Positions 12,163 through 24,639 of a stretch of 64,000 bases of DNA are shown one piece after another. The stretch is from Paralithodes platypus (Eukaryota > Arthropoda > Malacostraca > Decapoda > Lithodidae). The notes beneath the pieces were generated by a model. The model did no database searches. It was not told the origin of the DNA and was given only the letters and a program-made list of their open reading frames with translations. The stretch's first letter is position 1, and each line of letters starts with the position of its first letter. The stretch spans positions 35,203,518 through 35,267,517 of the forward strand of contig CM064580.1 of assembly GCA_032716605.1 (NCBI GenBank), given 5' to 3'. The position numbers and the translations under genes are program-made.

Positions 12163-12734
12163 AGAATATTGTGTGCCTCAATAAGCATTATCGGAGTGAA
12201 TATGTTTTTTATAGATAATTATTTTTGGTTGTAACATGGAACACTTAGCAAAGTCATTATTTAGCAACGGTACTAAAATATGTATGATAAGCAATTAAGA
12301 TATAATTATATTGTGACACCTCATGTAATAGTGGGTGGACATAACAATAGCCATTATGTGCGTTTGCGGATGCGTGCGTGTGTGCATGCCTGCTTGTTTG
12401 CATATGCTTGTGGCGTGTTATAGTGTAGTAATTATAGTTCAGAAATATATACATATAAGTTATGTTGTAAGAACAGAAATATATATTTATTTGAATATAG
12501 TATTTATTCAAGTTCCGAATCAAATTACCACGGTATTCCTTTGTATTTTAATTAGTATAACTATAATAATGGTTTCCAATGCAAGTCACGAGGATATATT
12601 GTCTCCAGGCATACCAACAGTTATATTCTGCACATTTTTCTAATCAAAACTTCTTCACAAGAAGCACATCAAGCACCTGTTATTTGTTAGCATTGAAAGA
12701 TAACGCAGGTGGGTCAAAACCATTATATTGTTAA
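10991..12734. other. No gene; (CA)n microsatellite at 12129-12160
   Basis: AT-rich unique sequence with one CA dinucleotide run. No domain on either strand. Confidence 0.6.
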
Positions 12735-13172
12735 CCCGTACAGCCCCAGCGACGCGCCTGACGCGTCGGCGATGTATGTAACGCACAGCCCCAGAGACGC
12801 GCCTGGCGCGTCACCCTAATTGCGCCGACCGTGACCTCAGGTGTAGCCACTCAAGAGGGCTCCGATTTGTATGGGAACTGTGTACGTATCCCACGCAACC
12901 GTGCCGATGGTTGAAAACTCTCAAAGTCCACGTGCGTGCGCGCGAGCGCGCAATAACCTGTTTTTTTGGGATAATTGCCTTCAATTTTTTACTCTTGTAA
13001 AATCCATTTTCGGGGGCTCTGTAGGACCATTTTTTAAGCTTTTTGAGCGGTTTTTCGTGGTTTTTCCTTCATTCCTAACCCATTCGCTATTGTTTCTGGA
13101 ATAAAACCATTTTTTGAAAACCGGCCGGGTTCTGGTGCGCAAACATTACAAAACTAGCCGGGGCTCCACGGG
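12735..13172. mobile_element. 438-bp GC-rich TTAA-flanked MITE
   Basis: TTAA occurs at 12731-12734 and 13173-13176. The ends are CCCGTACAGCCCCAGC and the complement of GCCGGGGCTCCACGGG (13 of 16 match). A subterminal block CAGCCCCAGCGACGCGCCTG is repeated once 54 bases later with the palindromic GACGCGCC..GCGTC core. Base composition is clearly richer in G+C than its flanks, as expected for an insertion. The 77-aa ORF inside is not supported. Confidence 0.8.
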
Positions 13173-13176
13173 TTAA

Positions 13177-13740
13177 GGACAGTAAAGATAGAGGGTATAT
13201 ATTGATATCGTGACACATGTTGGCATGCCTGAACAGCTGTAAGTGTGGCACATTCAGAGGTGTTAGGTGGCGAGGAATTGAGCCATACCATTTTCAACAT
13301 TTTGTCAGGAGACAACACAGGTCAAAATAGCATACAGAGAGGTAACGGAAGTTTGATGATGCAGAGTATTTCAGTCCTTATCTAGCTGTGCAATAGATCG
13401 TTAATACAATCAATCATAAAATACGATTGCCAGCTTCATTTTAATTTTTGACATACCAATTTTCCTGGATGGCATTGAATACCTACCGTAGTCATTTTCT
13501 TTAGTATATATACCTACGGTAGTTCATAAACTAATTTACTTTCGGAATACGATTATCTTGAGGTAATAGGCATAGGCCAAATAAACAAAGGTTCATGGCC
13601 AGTAAATGTTTGTAAACTGCTTTGTAAAAAGTTAAATGATAGTAAAATACTGTATAACAATTATGATTAATATGTAAATCGCCCATGATCAAATTGTACA
13701 AAAGGCTAATACACTATCTGTGTGTTTGTTTGTATAACCA
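13177..13740. other. No recognisable gene
   Basis: Unique AT-rich sequence. A small repeated CTACCGTAGT/CTACGGTAGT motif occurs near 13490 and 13515 in opposite orientation. Confidence 0.5.
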
Positions 13741-13870
13741 ACCTTTCCTACACAATAATACCCCCCCCCCCCCCCCACGCAAATGTAACTACGCCATCTA
13801 TGGGACATAAAAAGCAACAGATTCAGGGTGGGGGGAGTGAGCGATCTTACTAATATCAGAGCGAAAGACT
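13741..13870 (-). repeat. Dispersed repeat, inverted mate of 5660-5840
   Basis: The reverse complement matches 5660-5840, including TATGTCCCATAGATGGCG. A 17-C run at about 13760-13776 lies at the position of a G-rich stretch in the other copy. Confidence 0.7.
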
Positions 13871-14620
13871 CCAGCGAAATTACCATAGGTGGCCCAGTCC
13901 GAAAGGTGACAGACTGTACGGGTAGCTTTAACAAAAGTGTCGCTTGTTTGATAGTTCCCGTTATTATAGATTAATTTTAACATTCCTTTTGCGGCCTATG
14001 TATAAACAATGTATTAGTAACAATGGGGACGTATGGACACGCCGTAACTTTTTCTATAATCCCCATGGTGTTATATTCTCAACGACCTTAACAAATAAAA
14101 AGATATCACCGAAAGTGAACTCCTGCACCAGCTGTTGCTGGAAAAAAAAACATGAATTGGGTCCCCCTTACCCCGTGAGAGGTTAATTAAGTTAGGTTAG
14201 GGTAATGACAAAACACGGCAGTCAAGTTACTTACCAGGGGATTGAGGGCAGTAGCCTCCTTCATTGGACACTAAGTTAGGTAAGGTTAGAGTACAAATCT
14301 ACTCAAAACCTAATAAACTACAAAATCCTAAATTTCTTTAAAAGAGGAACACAAACAAGAGGTAAAATAGGCTGCGAAAGAATGTTTAGTGATGCTGGCG
14401 TATTTAATATACCAGGAAGGAACTCTGAAATGAAAGTGGGAAATTTATATATGTTTATTAGTTCAAAGACTCTAATCTTAATGATAACTTTAAATTATAT
14501 CCTGAATAAAATAGAAGAATGAGTCCTCAGACACTGAAAAACTTATATTTACATTTACATAGGTGCCAGTATTATATTCAACTATCTTATACTTGAAAGT
14601 TTATATCTTAAATTTTGCAT
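13871..14620. other. No gene; flank of the satellite array
   Basis: Contains a short TTAGGTT-like patch near 14190-14210 and 14275-14290. No domain seen. Confidence 0.5.
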
Positions 14621-16510
14621 CAAGTATGTCATAATATTATAGGCTTCGAACCACAACGCAATATAATGAGCGAACAGCCTTCATACTGCCGTATACTTTG
14701 CATCAAGTATGTCATATAGGCTCCGAACCACAACGCAATATAATGAGCGAACGGCCTTCATACTGCCGTATACTTTGCATCAAGTATGTCATATAGGCTT
14801 CGAACCACAACGCAATATAATGAGCGAACAGCCTTCATACTGCCGTATACTTTGCATCAAGTATGTCAATTAGGCTTCGAACCACAACGCAATATAATGA
14901 GCGAACAGCCTTCATACTGCCGTATACTTTGCATCAAGTATGTCTTATAGACTTCGAACCACAACGCAATATAATTAGCGAACAGCCTTCATACTGCCGT
15001 ATACTTTGCATCAAGTATGTCATATAGGCTTCGAACCACAACGCAATATAATGAGCGAACAGCCTTCATACTGCCGTATACTTTGCATCAAGTATGTCGA
15101 TTAGGCTTCGAACCACAACGCAATATAATGAGCGAACAGCCTTAATACTGCCGTATACTTTGCATCAAGTATGTCATATAGGCTTCGAACCACAACGCAA
15201 TATAATGAGCGAACAGCCTTCATACTGCCGTATACTTTGCATCAATCAAGTATGTCATATAGGCTTCGAACCACAACGCAATATAATGAGCGAACGGCCT
15301 TCATACTGCCGTATACTTTGCATCAAGTATGTCATATAGGCTTCGAACCACAACGCAATATAATGAGCGAACAGCCTTCATACTGCCGTATACGTTGCAT
15401 CAATCAAGTATGTCATATAGGCTTCGAACCACAACGCAATATAATGAGCGAACGGCCTTCACACTGCCGTATACTTTGCATCAATCAAGTATGTCATATA
15501 GGCTTCGAACCACAACGCAATATAATGAGCGAACAGCCTTCATACTGCCGTATACTTTGCATCAAGTATGTCATATAGGCTTCGAACCACAACGCAATAT
15601 AATGAGCGAACAGCCTTCATACTGCCGTATACTTTGCATCAAGTATGTCGATTAGGCTTCGAACCACAACGCAATATAATGAGCGAACAGCCTTAATACT
15701 GCCGTATACTTTGCATCAAGTATGTCATATAGGCTTCGAACCACAACGCAATATAATGAGCGAACAGCCTTCATACTGCCGTATACTTTGCATCAATCAA
15801 GTATGTCATATAGGCTTCGAACCACAACGCAATATAATGAGCGAACGGCCTTCATACTGCCGTATACTTTGCATCAAGTATGTCATATAGGCTTCGAACC
15901 ACAACGCAATATAATGAGCGAACAGCCTTCATACTGCCGTATACGTTGCATCAATCAAGTATGTCATATAGGCTTCGAACCACAACGCAATATAATGAGC
16001 GAACAGCCTTCATACTGCCGTATACTTTGCATCAAGTATGTCATATAGGCTTCGAACCACAACGCAATATAATGAGCGAATAGCCTTCATACTGCCGTAT
16101 ACTTTGCATCAAGTATGTCATATAGGCTTCGAACCACAACACAATATAATGAGCGAGCAGCCTTCATACTGCCGTATACTTTGCATCAATCAAGTATGTC
16201 ATATAGGCTTCGAACCACAACGCAATATAATGAGCGAACAGCCTTCATACTGCCGTATACTTTGCATCAAGTATGTCATATAGGCTTCGAACCACAACGC
16301 AATATAATGAGCGAACAGCCTTCATACTGCCGTATACTTTGCATCAATCAAGTATGTCATATAGGCTTCGAACCACAATGCAATATAATGAGCGAACAGC
16401 CTTCATACTGCCGTATACTTTGCATCAATCAAGTATGTCATATAGGCTTCGAACCACAACGCAATATAATGAGCGAACAGCCTTCATACTGCCGTATACT
16501 TTGCATCAAA
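14621..16510. repeat. Satellite array of 24 units, 77 and 81 bp, with 551-bp higher-order repeat
   Basis: Taking the start of CAAGTATGTC as phase, unit starts fall at 14621, 14704, 14781, 14858, 14935, 15012, 15089, 15166, 15247, 15324, 15405, 15486, 15563, 15640, 15717, 15798, 15875, 15956, 16033, 16110, 16191, 16268, 16349 and 16430, with the last ending near 16507. Steps are 77 bases, or 81 where an extra CAAT sits before the phase point; the first step is 83. The step pattern 77-81-77-81-81-77-77 between 15089 and 15640 sums to 551. Unit-specific variants (GTCGATTAGG, then CCTTAATACTG) recur exactly 551 bases on. Open frames across it arise because the unit lacks stops, and they shift phase at each 77-bp step, so it is non-coding. 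Confidence 0.95.
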
Positions 16511-17281
16511 GATGTCAATTAGGCTTCGGAAAAATACCCTATAAAATGAGGGAACAGAGAAAAAGCAAGGGGTGGGGTGGGGTGGGTGGTACGCCATTTT
16601 GGTGCAAGAGTCTCCAAACAACGTGATTTTAGATTTTGTTCAATTGGGAAGTGTATCCAAAGACCAAACTATATATCTTCTACCATTATTCCGAATGTTT
16701 ATTAAGAATAAGAAAGTATTTGGTTAATAAGAGAAGACAAATAATACCAGTGACATATAGATGGAGGTTAGCCGATCTGTTCGTAAAAGATCTATAGGGT
16801 AGGGATGTGTGGTTGGTGAATAGAGTTCGGTCAAGGAAGTTGGCAATCAGTAAGATCACATAATTTCATTCGGACTATTCGACAATTTTACTAAGCGTTT
16901 AAGGGATATATAGGAAGCGAAGCGAATGAGACGCAAGCTATCGTCCTAACCCGAATCTGAATAGTATTATCTGAGCCAGAGTATAGTGATGACCTGCGCC
17001 TTGATATACTGAAAATGGCAAACCTGTAGCTTGGATAATCCCTAGATATTATCAAATGTCTTAAGATTATTTGTCCCTAATGATTTAGTTCCTTACAACT
17101 TTACTAACTACCGCATTACACTGGATAATTAAGTAACAGTTTGACAAGAATGCAAACAAGTTGAACAATTGACTTGCCCTTTAGTATCAAAATTAGTGAG
17201 TTTAGTCTTCATACCACCAGCATTTTTAAATCTTCCAATAAACCTTGCCAATGTAATAATTTACCTCGTCAGTGTTTGAAG
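16511..17281. other. No recognisable gene
   Basis: After a G-rich patch (GGGGTGGGGTGGGGTGGGT near 16570) the sequence is unique and AT-rich, without a domain-bearing ORF. Confidence 0.5.
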
Positions 17282-17786
17282 ACGCATTTCTAAGTATTAT
17301 TCCCACTATCTATAGGCTATTTTATTTAGTTTTGAAAGGATTATGGAAGTCAGAGGGTTTATAGAGATACTTTACGTAGACATTATTTCCAGAAGGCCTT
17401 ATTTTGACCTTAAACTCCAGCTCAGTATTTTTACAATTTTATACTACGTTCTTGGTTCACTGTTGGTTAGACTACTTAACCCCTTCAGACTCATATGACG
17501 CAGAGGTTGCCAGATTAGCAATAAGAAATAGAGTTCTCTCACTCTTATAATTACCTCTCCAAAATTAGTTTTCTGCCCACAGCTAATTCAAAGACAACTG
17601 CAGAGGTTGAAGTAACTAAACTAAAGGTTTCTAAATACCCCTGATGGTAACAAAGGTTTTAAAGTATCCCTAATAGGCTAAAAATCGCGTCATATGTCGG
17701 AGAGAGTTAAATGTATATGCACTTTATCATTTCAATTCTGTCTTGCATTGTATGTGTATAATTATATGTAATGGAACACACCGCCA
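17282..17786 (+). repeat. Duplicated block, copy 1 (interrupted)
   Basis: 17282-17470 plus 17711-17786 match 18184-18441: shared landmarks are AGTATTATTCCCACTATCTAT, TTATGGAAGTCAGAGGGTT, TTCTTGGTTCACTGTTGGTTA and CTTTATCATTTCA. The 227-bp MITE splits this copy only. Confidence 0.8.
17480..17706. mobile_element. 227-bp TTAA-flanked MITE, copy B
   Basis: TTAA at 17476-17479 and 17707-17710 flank an inverted copy of the element at 7679-7905, with the same length and ends. The duplicated block at 18184-18441 lacks it, which gives a natural empty-site comparison. Confidence 0.85.
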
Positions 17787-18183
17787 CTAATGGGTTATTT
17801 TCAAATTCAAAAATCCAAGCTGGACTATAGGTCCGTGCGGCCGTGTTAACTCAGAGGCTCGTGACGCGACACGCAGGATGAAATTTAGACAAAATAGGCT
17901 CTGTTACGGCCTAGAGGATAAATTAGAATATATACATGTAGAAAATCATTAATTTTGGTTCAATAATATTCACCATATTTCGTGAAAATTGGTTCATAAA
18001 TTTGAGTCGCCTACGCTAGCGGAGGTATACGCTCTATTGATCGTCTCCAATATTTAATAATTTCTTATTTGGAGCATATTCTATCTGCTCGCCAAAGTTT
18101 GTGGTTCATAACGTTTGAGATTTTTTTTAGACAAACTGAGGCAACACATAACTTCCATCCAACTTCATTGGTGGAGGTAACAA
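17787..18183. other. No recognisable gene
   Basis: Unique sequence between the two copies of the duplicated block. No motif seen. Confidence 0.5.
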
Positions 18184-18441
18184 TGAAGACACATTTCTTA
18201 GTATTATTCCCACTATCTATCGACGATTGTATTGAGTTTCGAAGGGATTATGGAAGTCAGAGGGTTAATTGAGATGCTTTACATTTACATTATTTCCAGA
18301 AGGTCTTATTATGGCCTTTAACTCCGGCTCATTATTTGTATAATATAATGCTTGGTTCTTGGTTCACTGTTGGTTATCTGTGCTTTATCATTTCAGTTTA
18401 TCTTTCATTGCATGTGTGTAATTATATGTAGTGGAACACAG
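18184..18441 (+). repeat. Duplicated block, copy 2 (uninterrupted)
   Basis: Direct repeat of 17282-17786 without the MITE. It ends in ATTATATGTAGTGGAACACA, matching ATTATATGTAATGGAACACA near 17763. Confidence 0.8.
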
Positions 18442-18602
18442 GCTCTAACGGGGTTCTATTACTTTAATGCGATCGTAAAGCATTACCCAGAACAAAATGT
18501 TCCTGTATGTTCCTTAATTTCATTAATTTAGATTATTTGAAAGATAATTTGTGGGTTGGTGATATTACGAATATGATAAATGTGTAACTATCTAACTCAG
18601 GA

Positions 18603-18690
18603 CCTGTTCCATGGCTTATTGGTTAGCATGCGTGTTCCACAGCCAAGAAGATCGGGGTTTGATTCCATCTTGGGAAGACATTTAGGCATC
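18603..18690 (+). repeat. tRNA-derived SINE head
   Basis: The A-box-like TGGCTTATTGGTTAGCATG (18612-18630) and B-box GGTTTGATTCC (18657-18667) have tRNA-like spacing. The downstream body is unremarkable. Confidence 0.6.
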
Positions 18691-19764
18691 TCTCTGGGTT
18701 TGGCGGTCTGGTACTGGTTGGAAGCAAGTTCTATACGGTATACACTGGCTGGAATGGTAACATTCAGGTTACCCCACCCATCGAATCCAAATGATGCTAA
18801 TGTTAACCCGCGAATGAGGAACTGCGATGTAAAACTGTTCTCAACTTTCCTATATGCATGTCCTGCCATTTGAACATGTGACACGTTTATAAAAGCTACC
18901 CATAGACGATTTAATTCGGAATAGGAAATATTTCGTATAGTCAGAATAAACTAAACAAATTTGTCATTAACCGAATAAAATTGCATGATATGGGCTAAAT
19001 ATAATAATTACTAATGTCTTTTCATTGAATGGATTTAACTTGAGACGCAAATTACCTCTATGATGGAAACTCATTTACGACGAATATAATTTACAATGGT
19101 TTATACCTAATCCTTTCATGTATATATTATTTTTCTTTATAGGCTATATGTGGTCCTGACACACAAAATATATTTATAAATAATTGTATTAGTCGTCTAC
19201 GTATTTCCGTTCAATAAATGTAAACATATTCGCTATAGTGTCATAATTTTACTAATGTAATCTATACACAAAATATTCATGTTATTATAATGTGTTTAAG
19301 CTAAATTGTGGCAGACAACTGAGTATTAAAATTTGTATTTATCAAATAGGCCTCGCAATGAGCCTTGGCCGACAAAATGATAACATTTGTAACCAATACA
19401 TTATTTTATAATCTTATGTCTTTATCAAAATTTTCAATTTCAATGTATCACTCTTTCATGCCACACCTTGAATGAAGAGACCTCTCTTTCCTCCCCCCCC
19501 CCCCCCCTCTAACCACATTCATCCAATATGAGTTGCCATATACTGCCAGCTCTGGCGACTTTGGCAGGAACTGCACCTGCGCGTGTTTTTTTTTGTTTTG
19601 TTTTTTTACTGGACCCCTTTCTTCTTGATTATCCCTGAAAGTATTTTCAATTTTAAAACATTGACTCTATTAGTCTGACGATTTTTATACATGTGGCTCC
19701 ATTTCTTTATCAAATTTAAGACCTTAAGTACCATTTGGTGTAGTTTTTTTCATGGTCTTATATT
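18691..19764. other. No gene; C-run at about 19492-19507
   Basis: AT-rich sequence with one homopolymer C tract and a T-rich patch near 19588-19607. No domain. Confidence 0.55.
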
Positions 19765-20200
19765 GATGGGATACACGACTCTCCACAGGGAGTTGGAGAG
19801 ACACTTCAACTCTTTTGGTACTAAAAATCTTCACAGGATCACGGGCTATTGCTGAAATTTTATCTCAAACCAGCGACTACTCCCTGAAACTGATGCAATA
19901 TATTAGTTGCATAGTCCACGAATGCCAACTTCAGCTATATGTGCATGTGGTTCACCTTCCTGCTTAGCTGACCCTGCTCACCAGGTGGGGTCTACGGAGG
20001 ACAACCCTGAGTGTAGAAGGCCTAGGGGAAGACCACGGGACTCGTGGCTGAGGCAAGTCGACTACTGTAATCTCTCGAAAGGATACTTGATATGGGCCGG
20101 GCAGATGCCTGGAGTTTCGTCCGGGGAATCTACCGGATTGGAGCCAGAGGGTGAATGTGGCGATGCGGCTTCAGGGCATATGACTCCATTGATTGACTGA
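19765..20200 (+). pseudogene. LINE ORF2 C-terminal tail
   Basis: Read across a frame change near 19890, the translation has the connector features of a LINE protein after the RT thumb: SFGTKNLHRITGY, then DPAHQVGSTEDNPECRRPRG and RPRDSWLRQVDYC, ending ASGHMTPLID and a stop. The GRPRxSWLxQVD block is a pattern I recall from arthropod LINE 3' ends. It is followed by ATTGATTGACTGATAG, like a TTGA-type tail. Only the last ~140 codons are present. Confidence 0.6.
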
Positions 20201-20204
20201 TAGT

Positions 20205-20310
20205 GAGCCTGCAGTTTAGGAGGAACCGGTAAAATACCTGGGGCATATCTTTTTTTCCGAAAAATGCAAAACAAATTATCTAAGGTGGGTCTAGGGCGTA
20301 ATTACGGAGG
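20205..20310 (+). repeat. Copy 3 of the dispersed TTAA-ended repeat, 3' part
   Basis: GAGCCTGCAGTTTAGGAGGA, then an ACCGG..CCGAAAAATG block and TAAGGTGGGTCTAGGG, align with 60732-60830. It abuts the LINE tail directly. Confidence 0.55.
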
Positions 20311-21229
20311 AAACTAAAGAAAGCTAATATATATATACAACAAATAATAATTGTTATTTTATCTATTATAATAGATAAATATTTCCCCTAATGGCTTTCT
20401 GGACATTAACGCGCATCTAACTCAAAGCTACAACATACTTACTCCTGCTGCTGACATGGAAACCAAGCGGAGATGCCGATGACTATTAGTCAAATGCCTG
20501 CCATTTTTTATTTTTTGTTTTTTAAATTTGCTTGGAAATCATCGCTAACCTTACCTTCAATTTGTGAAGCTTCATTCATACAGTATTCGAACCCAGGAAG
20601 CAACTTGATCGAGCACCTATTGTAAATACTGTAAAATACATTGATGTTAAAAAAGGTAAAGGTAATTGAGGTGATGGTAATCTACTGATAGTTTACATCC
20701 CCTAGAATCCTAGATTTTCCTGTTCAAACTAAAATTTGAAATATCCCGGTAAATGATATTTCCAAAACCGTCACATAGTAAAGTCTATTAATTCTGAAAT
20801 TTATGAAAGGTTATTTTTGAAACCCCCTGTATATAATCATCCCCACAACTTTATGGTTGTGATGATTACATAATTATTACCAGGAATTATTTGAATGTGC
20901 TTATGTGGATGAGACTCGATAGCCTTGGCAGGCAACCCATCTAGGGGAATATACCCTAAACAAATTACCGATGGGCGACACGCTAATCGGTGCCACTTAC
21001 AGGTGGCGATCTCTATAGCAGATGGGGAGCTTGCAGGTACCAATCAAACTAGGCAATACCCAGGGGAGGCCTATAGGCATACGATAAGGAGTTGCTGGAA
21101 CTCCTGTTTCATTTTTATTCATAGTCCTTCTCCATAGGTTTAATCCCTATGTGGTCGAGTTTCCAGTCTTTCTAGATCGAACTCGTCAGCTAGCTTTGGG
21201 TCATCTATGTGAGTCTCATTTTTAATGAG
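20311..21229. other. No recognisable gene
   Basis: Unique sequence; opposing short ORFs near 20837-21137 shadow each other and show no motif. Confidence 0.5.
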
Positions 21230-23016
21230 CTCTTCTACCGTGGTCGTGCTCATCCTCAACATGAATACGTACTGTCAATCAGAATATTTGACTGGGTAGT
21301 TTGGACTGTACAGCTCATGCAGTAGCCAAAATTAGTAGGGATAAAGATCACTCCACTCTCTCTCTCTTCTAAACCCAGGGTGTACTACATCATAATAACA
21401 ATCCGCGCCCAACAGTATATGCACCTCCTTCAAGTTACCCATGGGATCAGACTAGTAGATACCTTTCCTACGAAGCGCATGCTCTACTTTATGAATTCCA
21501 ACAGATTGATAGTCTGGGAGTTTATCTACCACCACACACTGTAAGAAGTGTTTCTTCTTACTGTAGACACATGCAACCTCTACAACTTCATAGTCTCTAC
21601 TGTCAGTCACTCCTGTGAATCCTTGTAACCTAAGGGTCTCGCTACCTACTACACAAGTGTTTTAAACCGTCCAGCACCGACCTCTTTAAGAAGGATCGTT
21701 GTGAGCCCTGGTCCAGGTAGCCGACAGACTTGTGTCCTGCCATAACCCTCTATGGGTATCTTGATTGTGGGTAATATGGTGGTGTCTTTCCTACTGCCTA
21801 GCATCAGTGTTACAGTACCCCCTACCTTATTCTCCTTAACTAGACTACCTGTGGGGCACAACTTGTCAAAATCATGACCCTCACAGTTACGACAGGGCCT
21901 TAAATAGGTAGCAGTACACTTACCCTGCATACCATGGTCCTTACTTAAACAACCCCTCCATAATGTTAGCTTCCTTGCTGGAGTTAATTTGGCTTCATTG
22001 GTTTTGATAATTGGTACAGTTTAGCCATTTGTGCTTGGAATTGTTACATAGCCTACATGATGATTGTGGTTTCTTGCGTGATTCTTCAACCTTTAGACCC
22101 TACCATCATATTAATTGAACCCCTTGATTTTGCCCCTTCTGACTCACCCACCGTACTACAATTGTTGCATTGTATGTTGCTAATCTCCTTGCTAAATGAC
22201 ACTTTAAATTCTTCTAAATCTAAGGTATGAACTTTATCAAGAATAGCTAGAGGTAATTTGTCTCAATATTTTGACTAGCATTTCTTGTGATGTTACACCC
22301 AACGCATCTAATGACCTCGTGTGACACGCCATATCTTCCCTGAATTTCGTCAATTCATCAACCCTGTACAAAGGCTTTGCTAGGTTCAACAGAGCGTTCA
22401 CGTGGGCTACCTTAAGCTGGTCAGTGTCTCCATAAGTCACCTGTAATAACTCCACAACGCTATCATAATTCTCACCTATGATGGAAACACCTTCTACTAA
22501 ATGCAAGGCCTCGTCCTCTAGTTGGCCTTTAAGATAGTGGAACTTCCGTTCGTCAAGGGACGAATCATGCACAGTTGATTTTAAAACTCAAAACACCAAC
22601 CATTCTGCTTAGTTTCCCCTGAATTTTGGTAAGTTCAGTTTGGGTAAGTTTACTTTACGGTGGGGATCCGTACGCTTGGCAGCATCGTGATTCGGAGTTA
22701 CCTCTGTCTTCTGCACTGCCCTTCGCAATAAATGTTTTGCCTCTAAAACGGCAACATCATGGATGCTCGTACTCTGCATGAATTTCCGTTTCACCCTCTA
22801 AAATTTGTACAATACTCTCACTTGGGTAACTATACGATCATAGGTATTTTGTAGGTATTCTAGTTTGGCCTCTAGTTCCTCAGGAGTTGCACTAGCAATA
22901 AATTTGTCCAAATCGGTCGTTAGCCTAGTAATGACACACCTCAAACCCCCTCTCTGGTTCTTCAAGACTGTAATAGACATAGTTTTAGCTGGTATATCTT
23001 CTGATTTATTAACCAT
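21230..23016 (-). pseudogene. BEL/Pao LTR retrotransposon, gag to protease remnant
   Basis: On the minus strand the order is as follows. A coiled N-terminal piece (23016-22798) is followed by a Lys/Pro-rich linker with VNLPKLNLPKFRGN (22794-22609), the usual lead-in to DUF1759. The DUF1759 gag core comes next (22572-22237, with KFHYLKGQLEDEALHLVEGV and ENYDSVVELLQVTYGDTDQL). A zinc-knuckle-like CRNCEGHDFDKLCP follows near 21900, then a DUF1758-type protease stretch with LPDYQSVGIHKVEHAL near 21500. Stops and frame changes separate all segments. RT, RNase H and integrase are not found downstream before the LINE tail at 20.2 kb. DUF names are from family knowledge; no search was run. Confidence 0.8.
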
Positions 23017-23397
23017 TATATAATATACACGAATTAGCCTAACCCTTCATCAGCCAGTATGGACCTCTATCATAAGCCAACATCGTGAAACATAAGCCTA
23101 ACCATTCATTAGACTAAAAAATAATAATGACTATATTCAAGCAGCTTATCTTAAATAATACCAGAAGTTGGGATGATAATATGAAGCAATGAAACTATGA
23201 ATGAAATATGCTAATGGTAGATCAGTCCTAAGTCAAAATAATAAATAATAATGAAGTAGGGAGACAAATACAGGGTATGACGGTAATAACCGAGATCTAC
23301 CCCACCAAGATCCTTCGATATACATCCTATCCTCCGTCAACATTGCCCTCGCCCATAATAACTAACTAACTAGGAAATTTCAAACAGTTGGTCAAAG

Positions 23398-23416
23398 TCC
23401 CGGGGTCTGGGCACCA
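23398..23416 (-). other. Primer-binding site of the BEL/Pao element
   Basis: On the minus strand TGGTGCCCAGACCCCGGGA lies upstream of gag and resembles the TGGTGCCGnGACCCGG primer sites of BEL/Pao elements. The preceding CCGCCA would be the end of the 5' LTR. I could not fix the LTR's other end. Confidence 0.55.
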
Positions 23417-24639
23417 ATATGGCGGATTTAAAGAGTTGAGTTTACTTTACCTAGACTGAAATGGTCCGCACATATAAATTGTAAATGAATAATAAATACC
23501 GAGAGTGTAACTCACTTTAAATCGCCATAGAAAAGTTGTGTTGTCGATAGATCTTGTATGAGCTGATGACGGTTGGTAGACAAATGGCTACCACTGGAAC
23601 ACTGTTGAGAAATTGTTTAGTTCGAAGGTCTACCTGAGTGGCCGCTAGGAAACACACTCGACAAAGAAGGGAATAATGTTGAAAAGGTTTAAATAATAAA
23701 AATAAGCTTAGCTGTCTGTTTGTCAGTCGGATGAAGTAGTGACGATGAGAGCTGATGAAAACCGGCACTAGAATCACAGCGAAATCAGGAATAGAGATGC
23801 TGACAGGATGACATTTAGTTTAGCTCTGACGCGTCGCGTCTCGCTAGACACGCCATCACCTGCTACTAATCTAGCGGATATAGCTAAGACTGTAGCGGAT
23901 GTCTAGCGGTAAATATCGTACCACATTTTTAATATTACGACAATCGTCATATAATTATTCCTAAAGACTCATAAATACTATACTTTCGTATAATAGGCCT
24001 TATTTAACTTATCAAGCTTACATACAAAATTATATGATAGGGTATATCAAGATTACATACAAAAATTATATGATAGGGTATATCAAGATTACATACAAAT
24101 ATGTTATGGTATTATACATAGAAAACGTATGTTACACCACTAACTATCGTGAATCCACGATATCACCTTTACAATATCAGAACACAATTACTAAATCATG
24201 AGGTATTTACGTCACCTTTACAATATTAGAATGATATGTCCTTCAGGTCAATTTAACAAGATTACAAACTAGTATTCAATCAATGACCTCCTTAATACTA
24301 GTTGGCTTGATATTTTTGCGCAATTGAAAGCATGCTGTCGACGAGGTGAATATCTAATTAATACTGGTTGTTTCCTTATAACAAAAAAAGTATTTCATGG
24401 GTATGGGCTTAAGCCCTTCTCTATTCCTTCAGCTAGGTCTAACCTATAACTATAACTATAAGATCCTGTACTATTACTAGCTGGTTGGCGGTATGCCTTT
24501 ACTAACAATAACAGCTATATCTCTTAACACTTCATATCTTTATTTCACCACTTGTCTAATCAGTTTATCTTTGATTGTTCTATAAGAACACATAGATATT
24601 ATTGTTGGAATACGCTGCCCGCTCTAGTAGATAGGAGAT
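23417..24639. other. Probable LTR-side flank with a 45-bp tandem repeat at about 24008-24105
   Basis: No gene. ACATACAAAATTATATGATA plus GGGTATATCAAGATT repeats about 2.5 times near 24008-24105. Some of this block should be the 5' LTR of the BEL/Pao element, but without a second LTR its extent is unknown. Confidence 0.45.

Noticed and set aside
12871..13104. 77-codon ORF
   Set aside because: Inside a TTAA MITE with no protein motif.
14140..14190. Right end of another TTAA element (CCCGTGAGAGGTTAA)
   Set aside because: No matching left end found upstream within 500 bases.
14621..16510. Regular direct repeats that could be mistaken for a CRISPR array
   Set aside because: Units are contiguous without unique spacers, 77-81 bp long, and the context is eukaryotic. 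This is a satellite.
15094..16626. Several overlapping ORFs of 67-135 codons with repeated MSYRLRTTTQYNER peptides
   Set aside because: A 77-bp unit changes frame at each step; openness comes from lack of stops in the repeat, not from selection.
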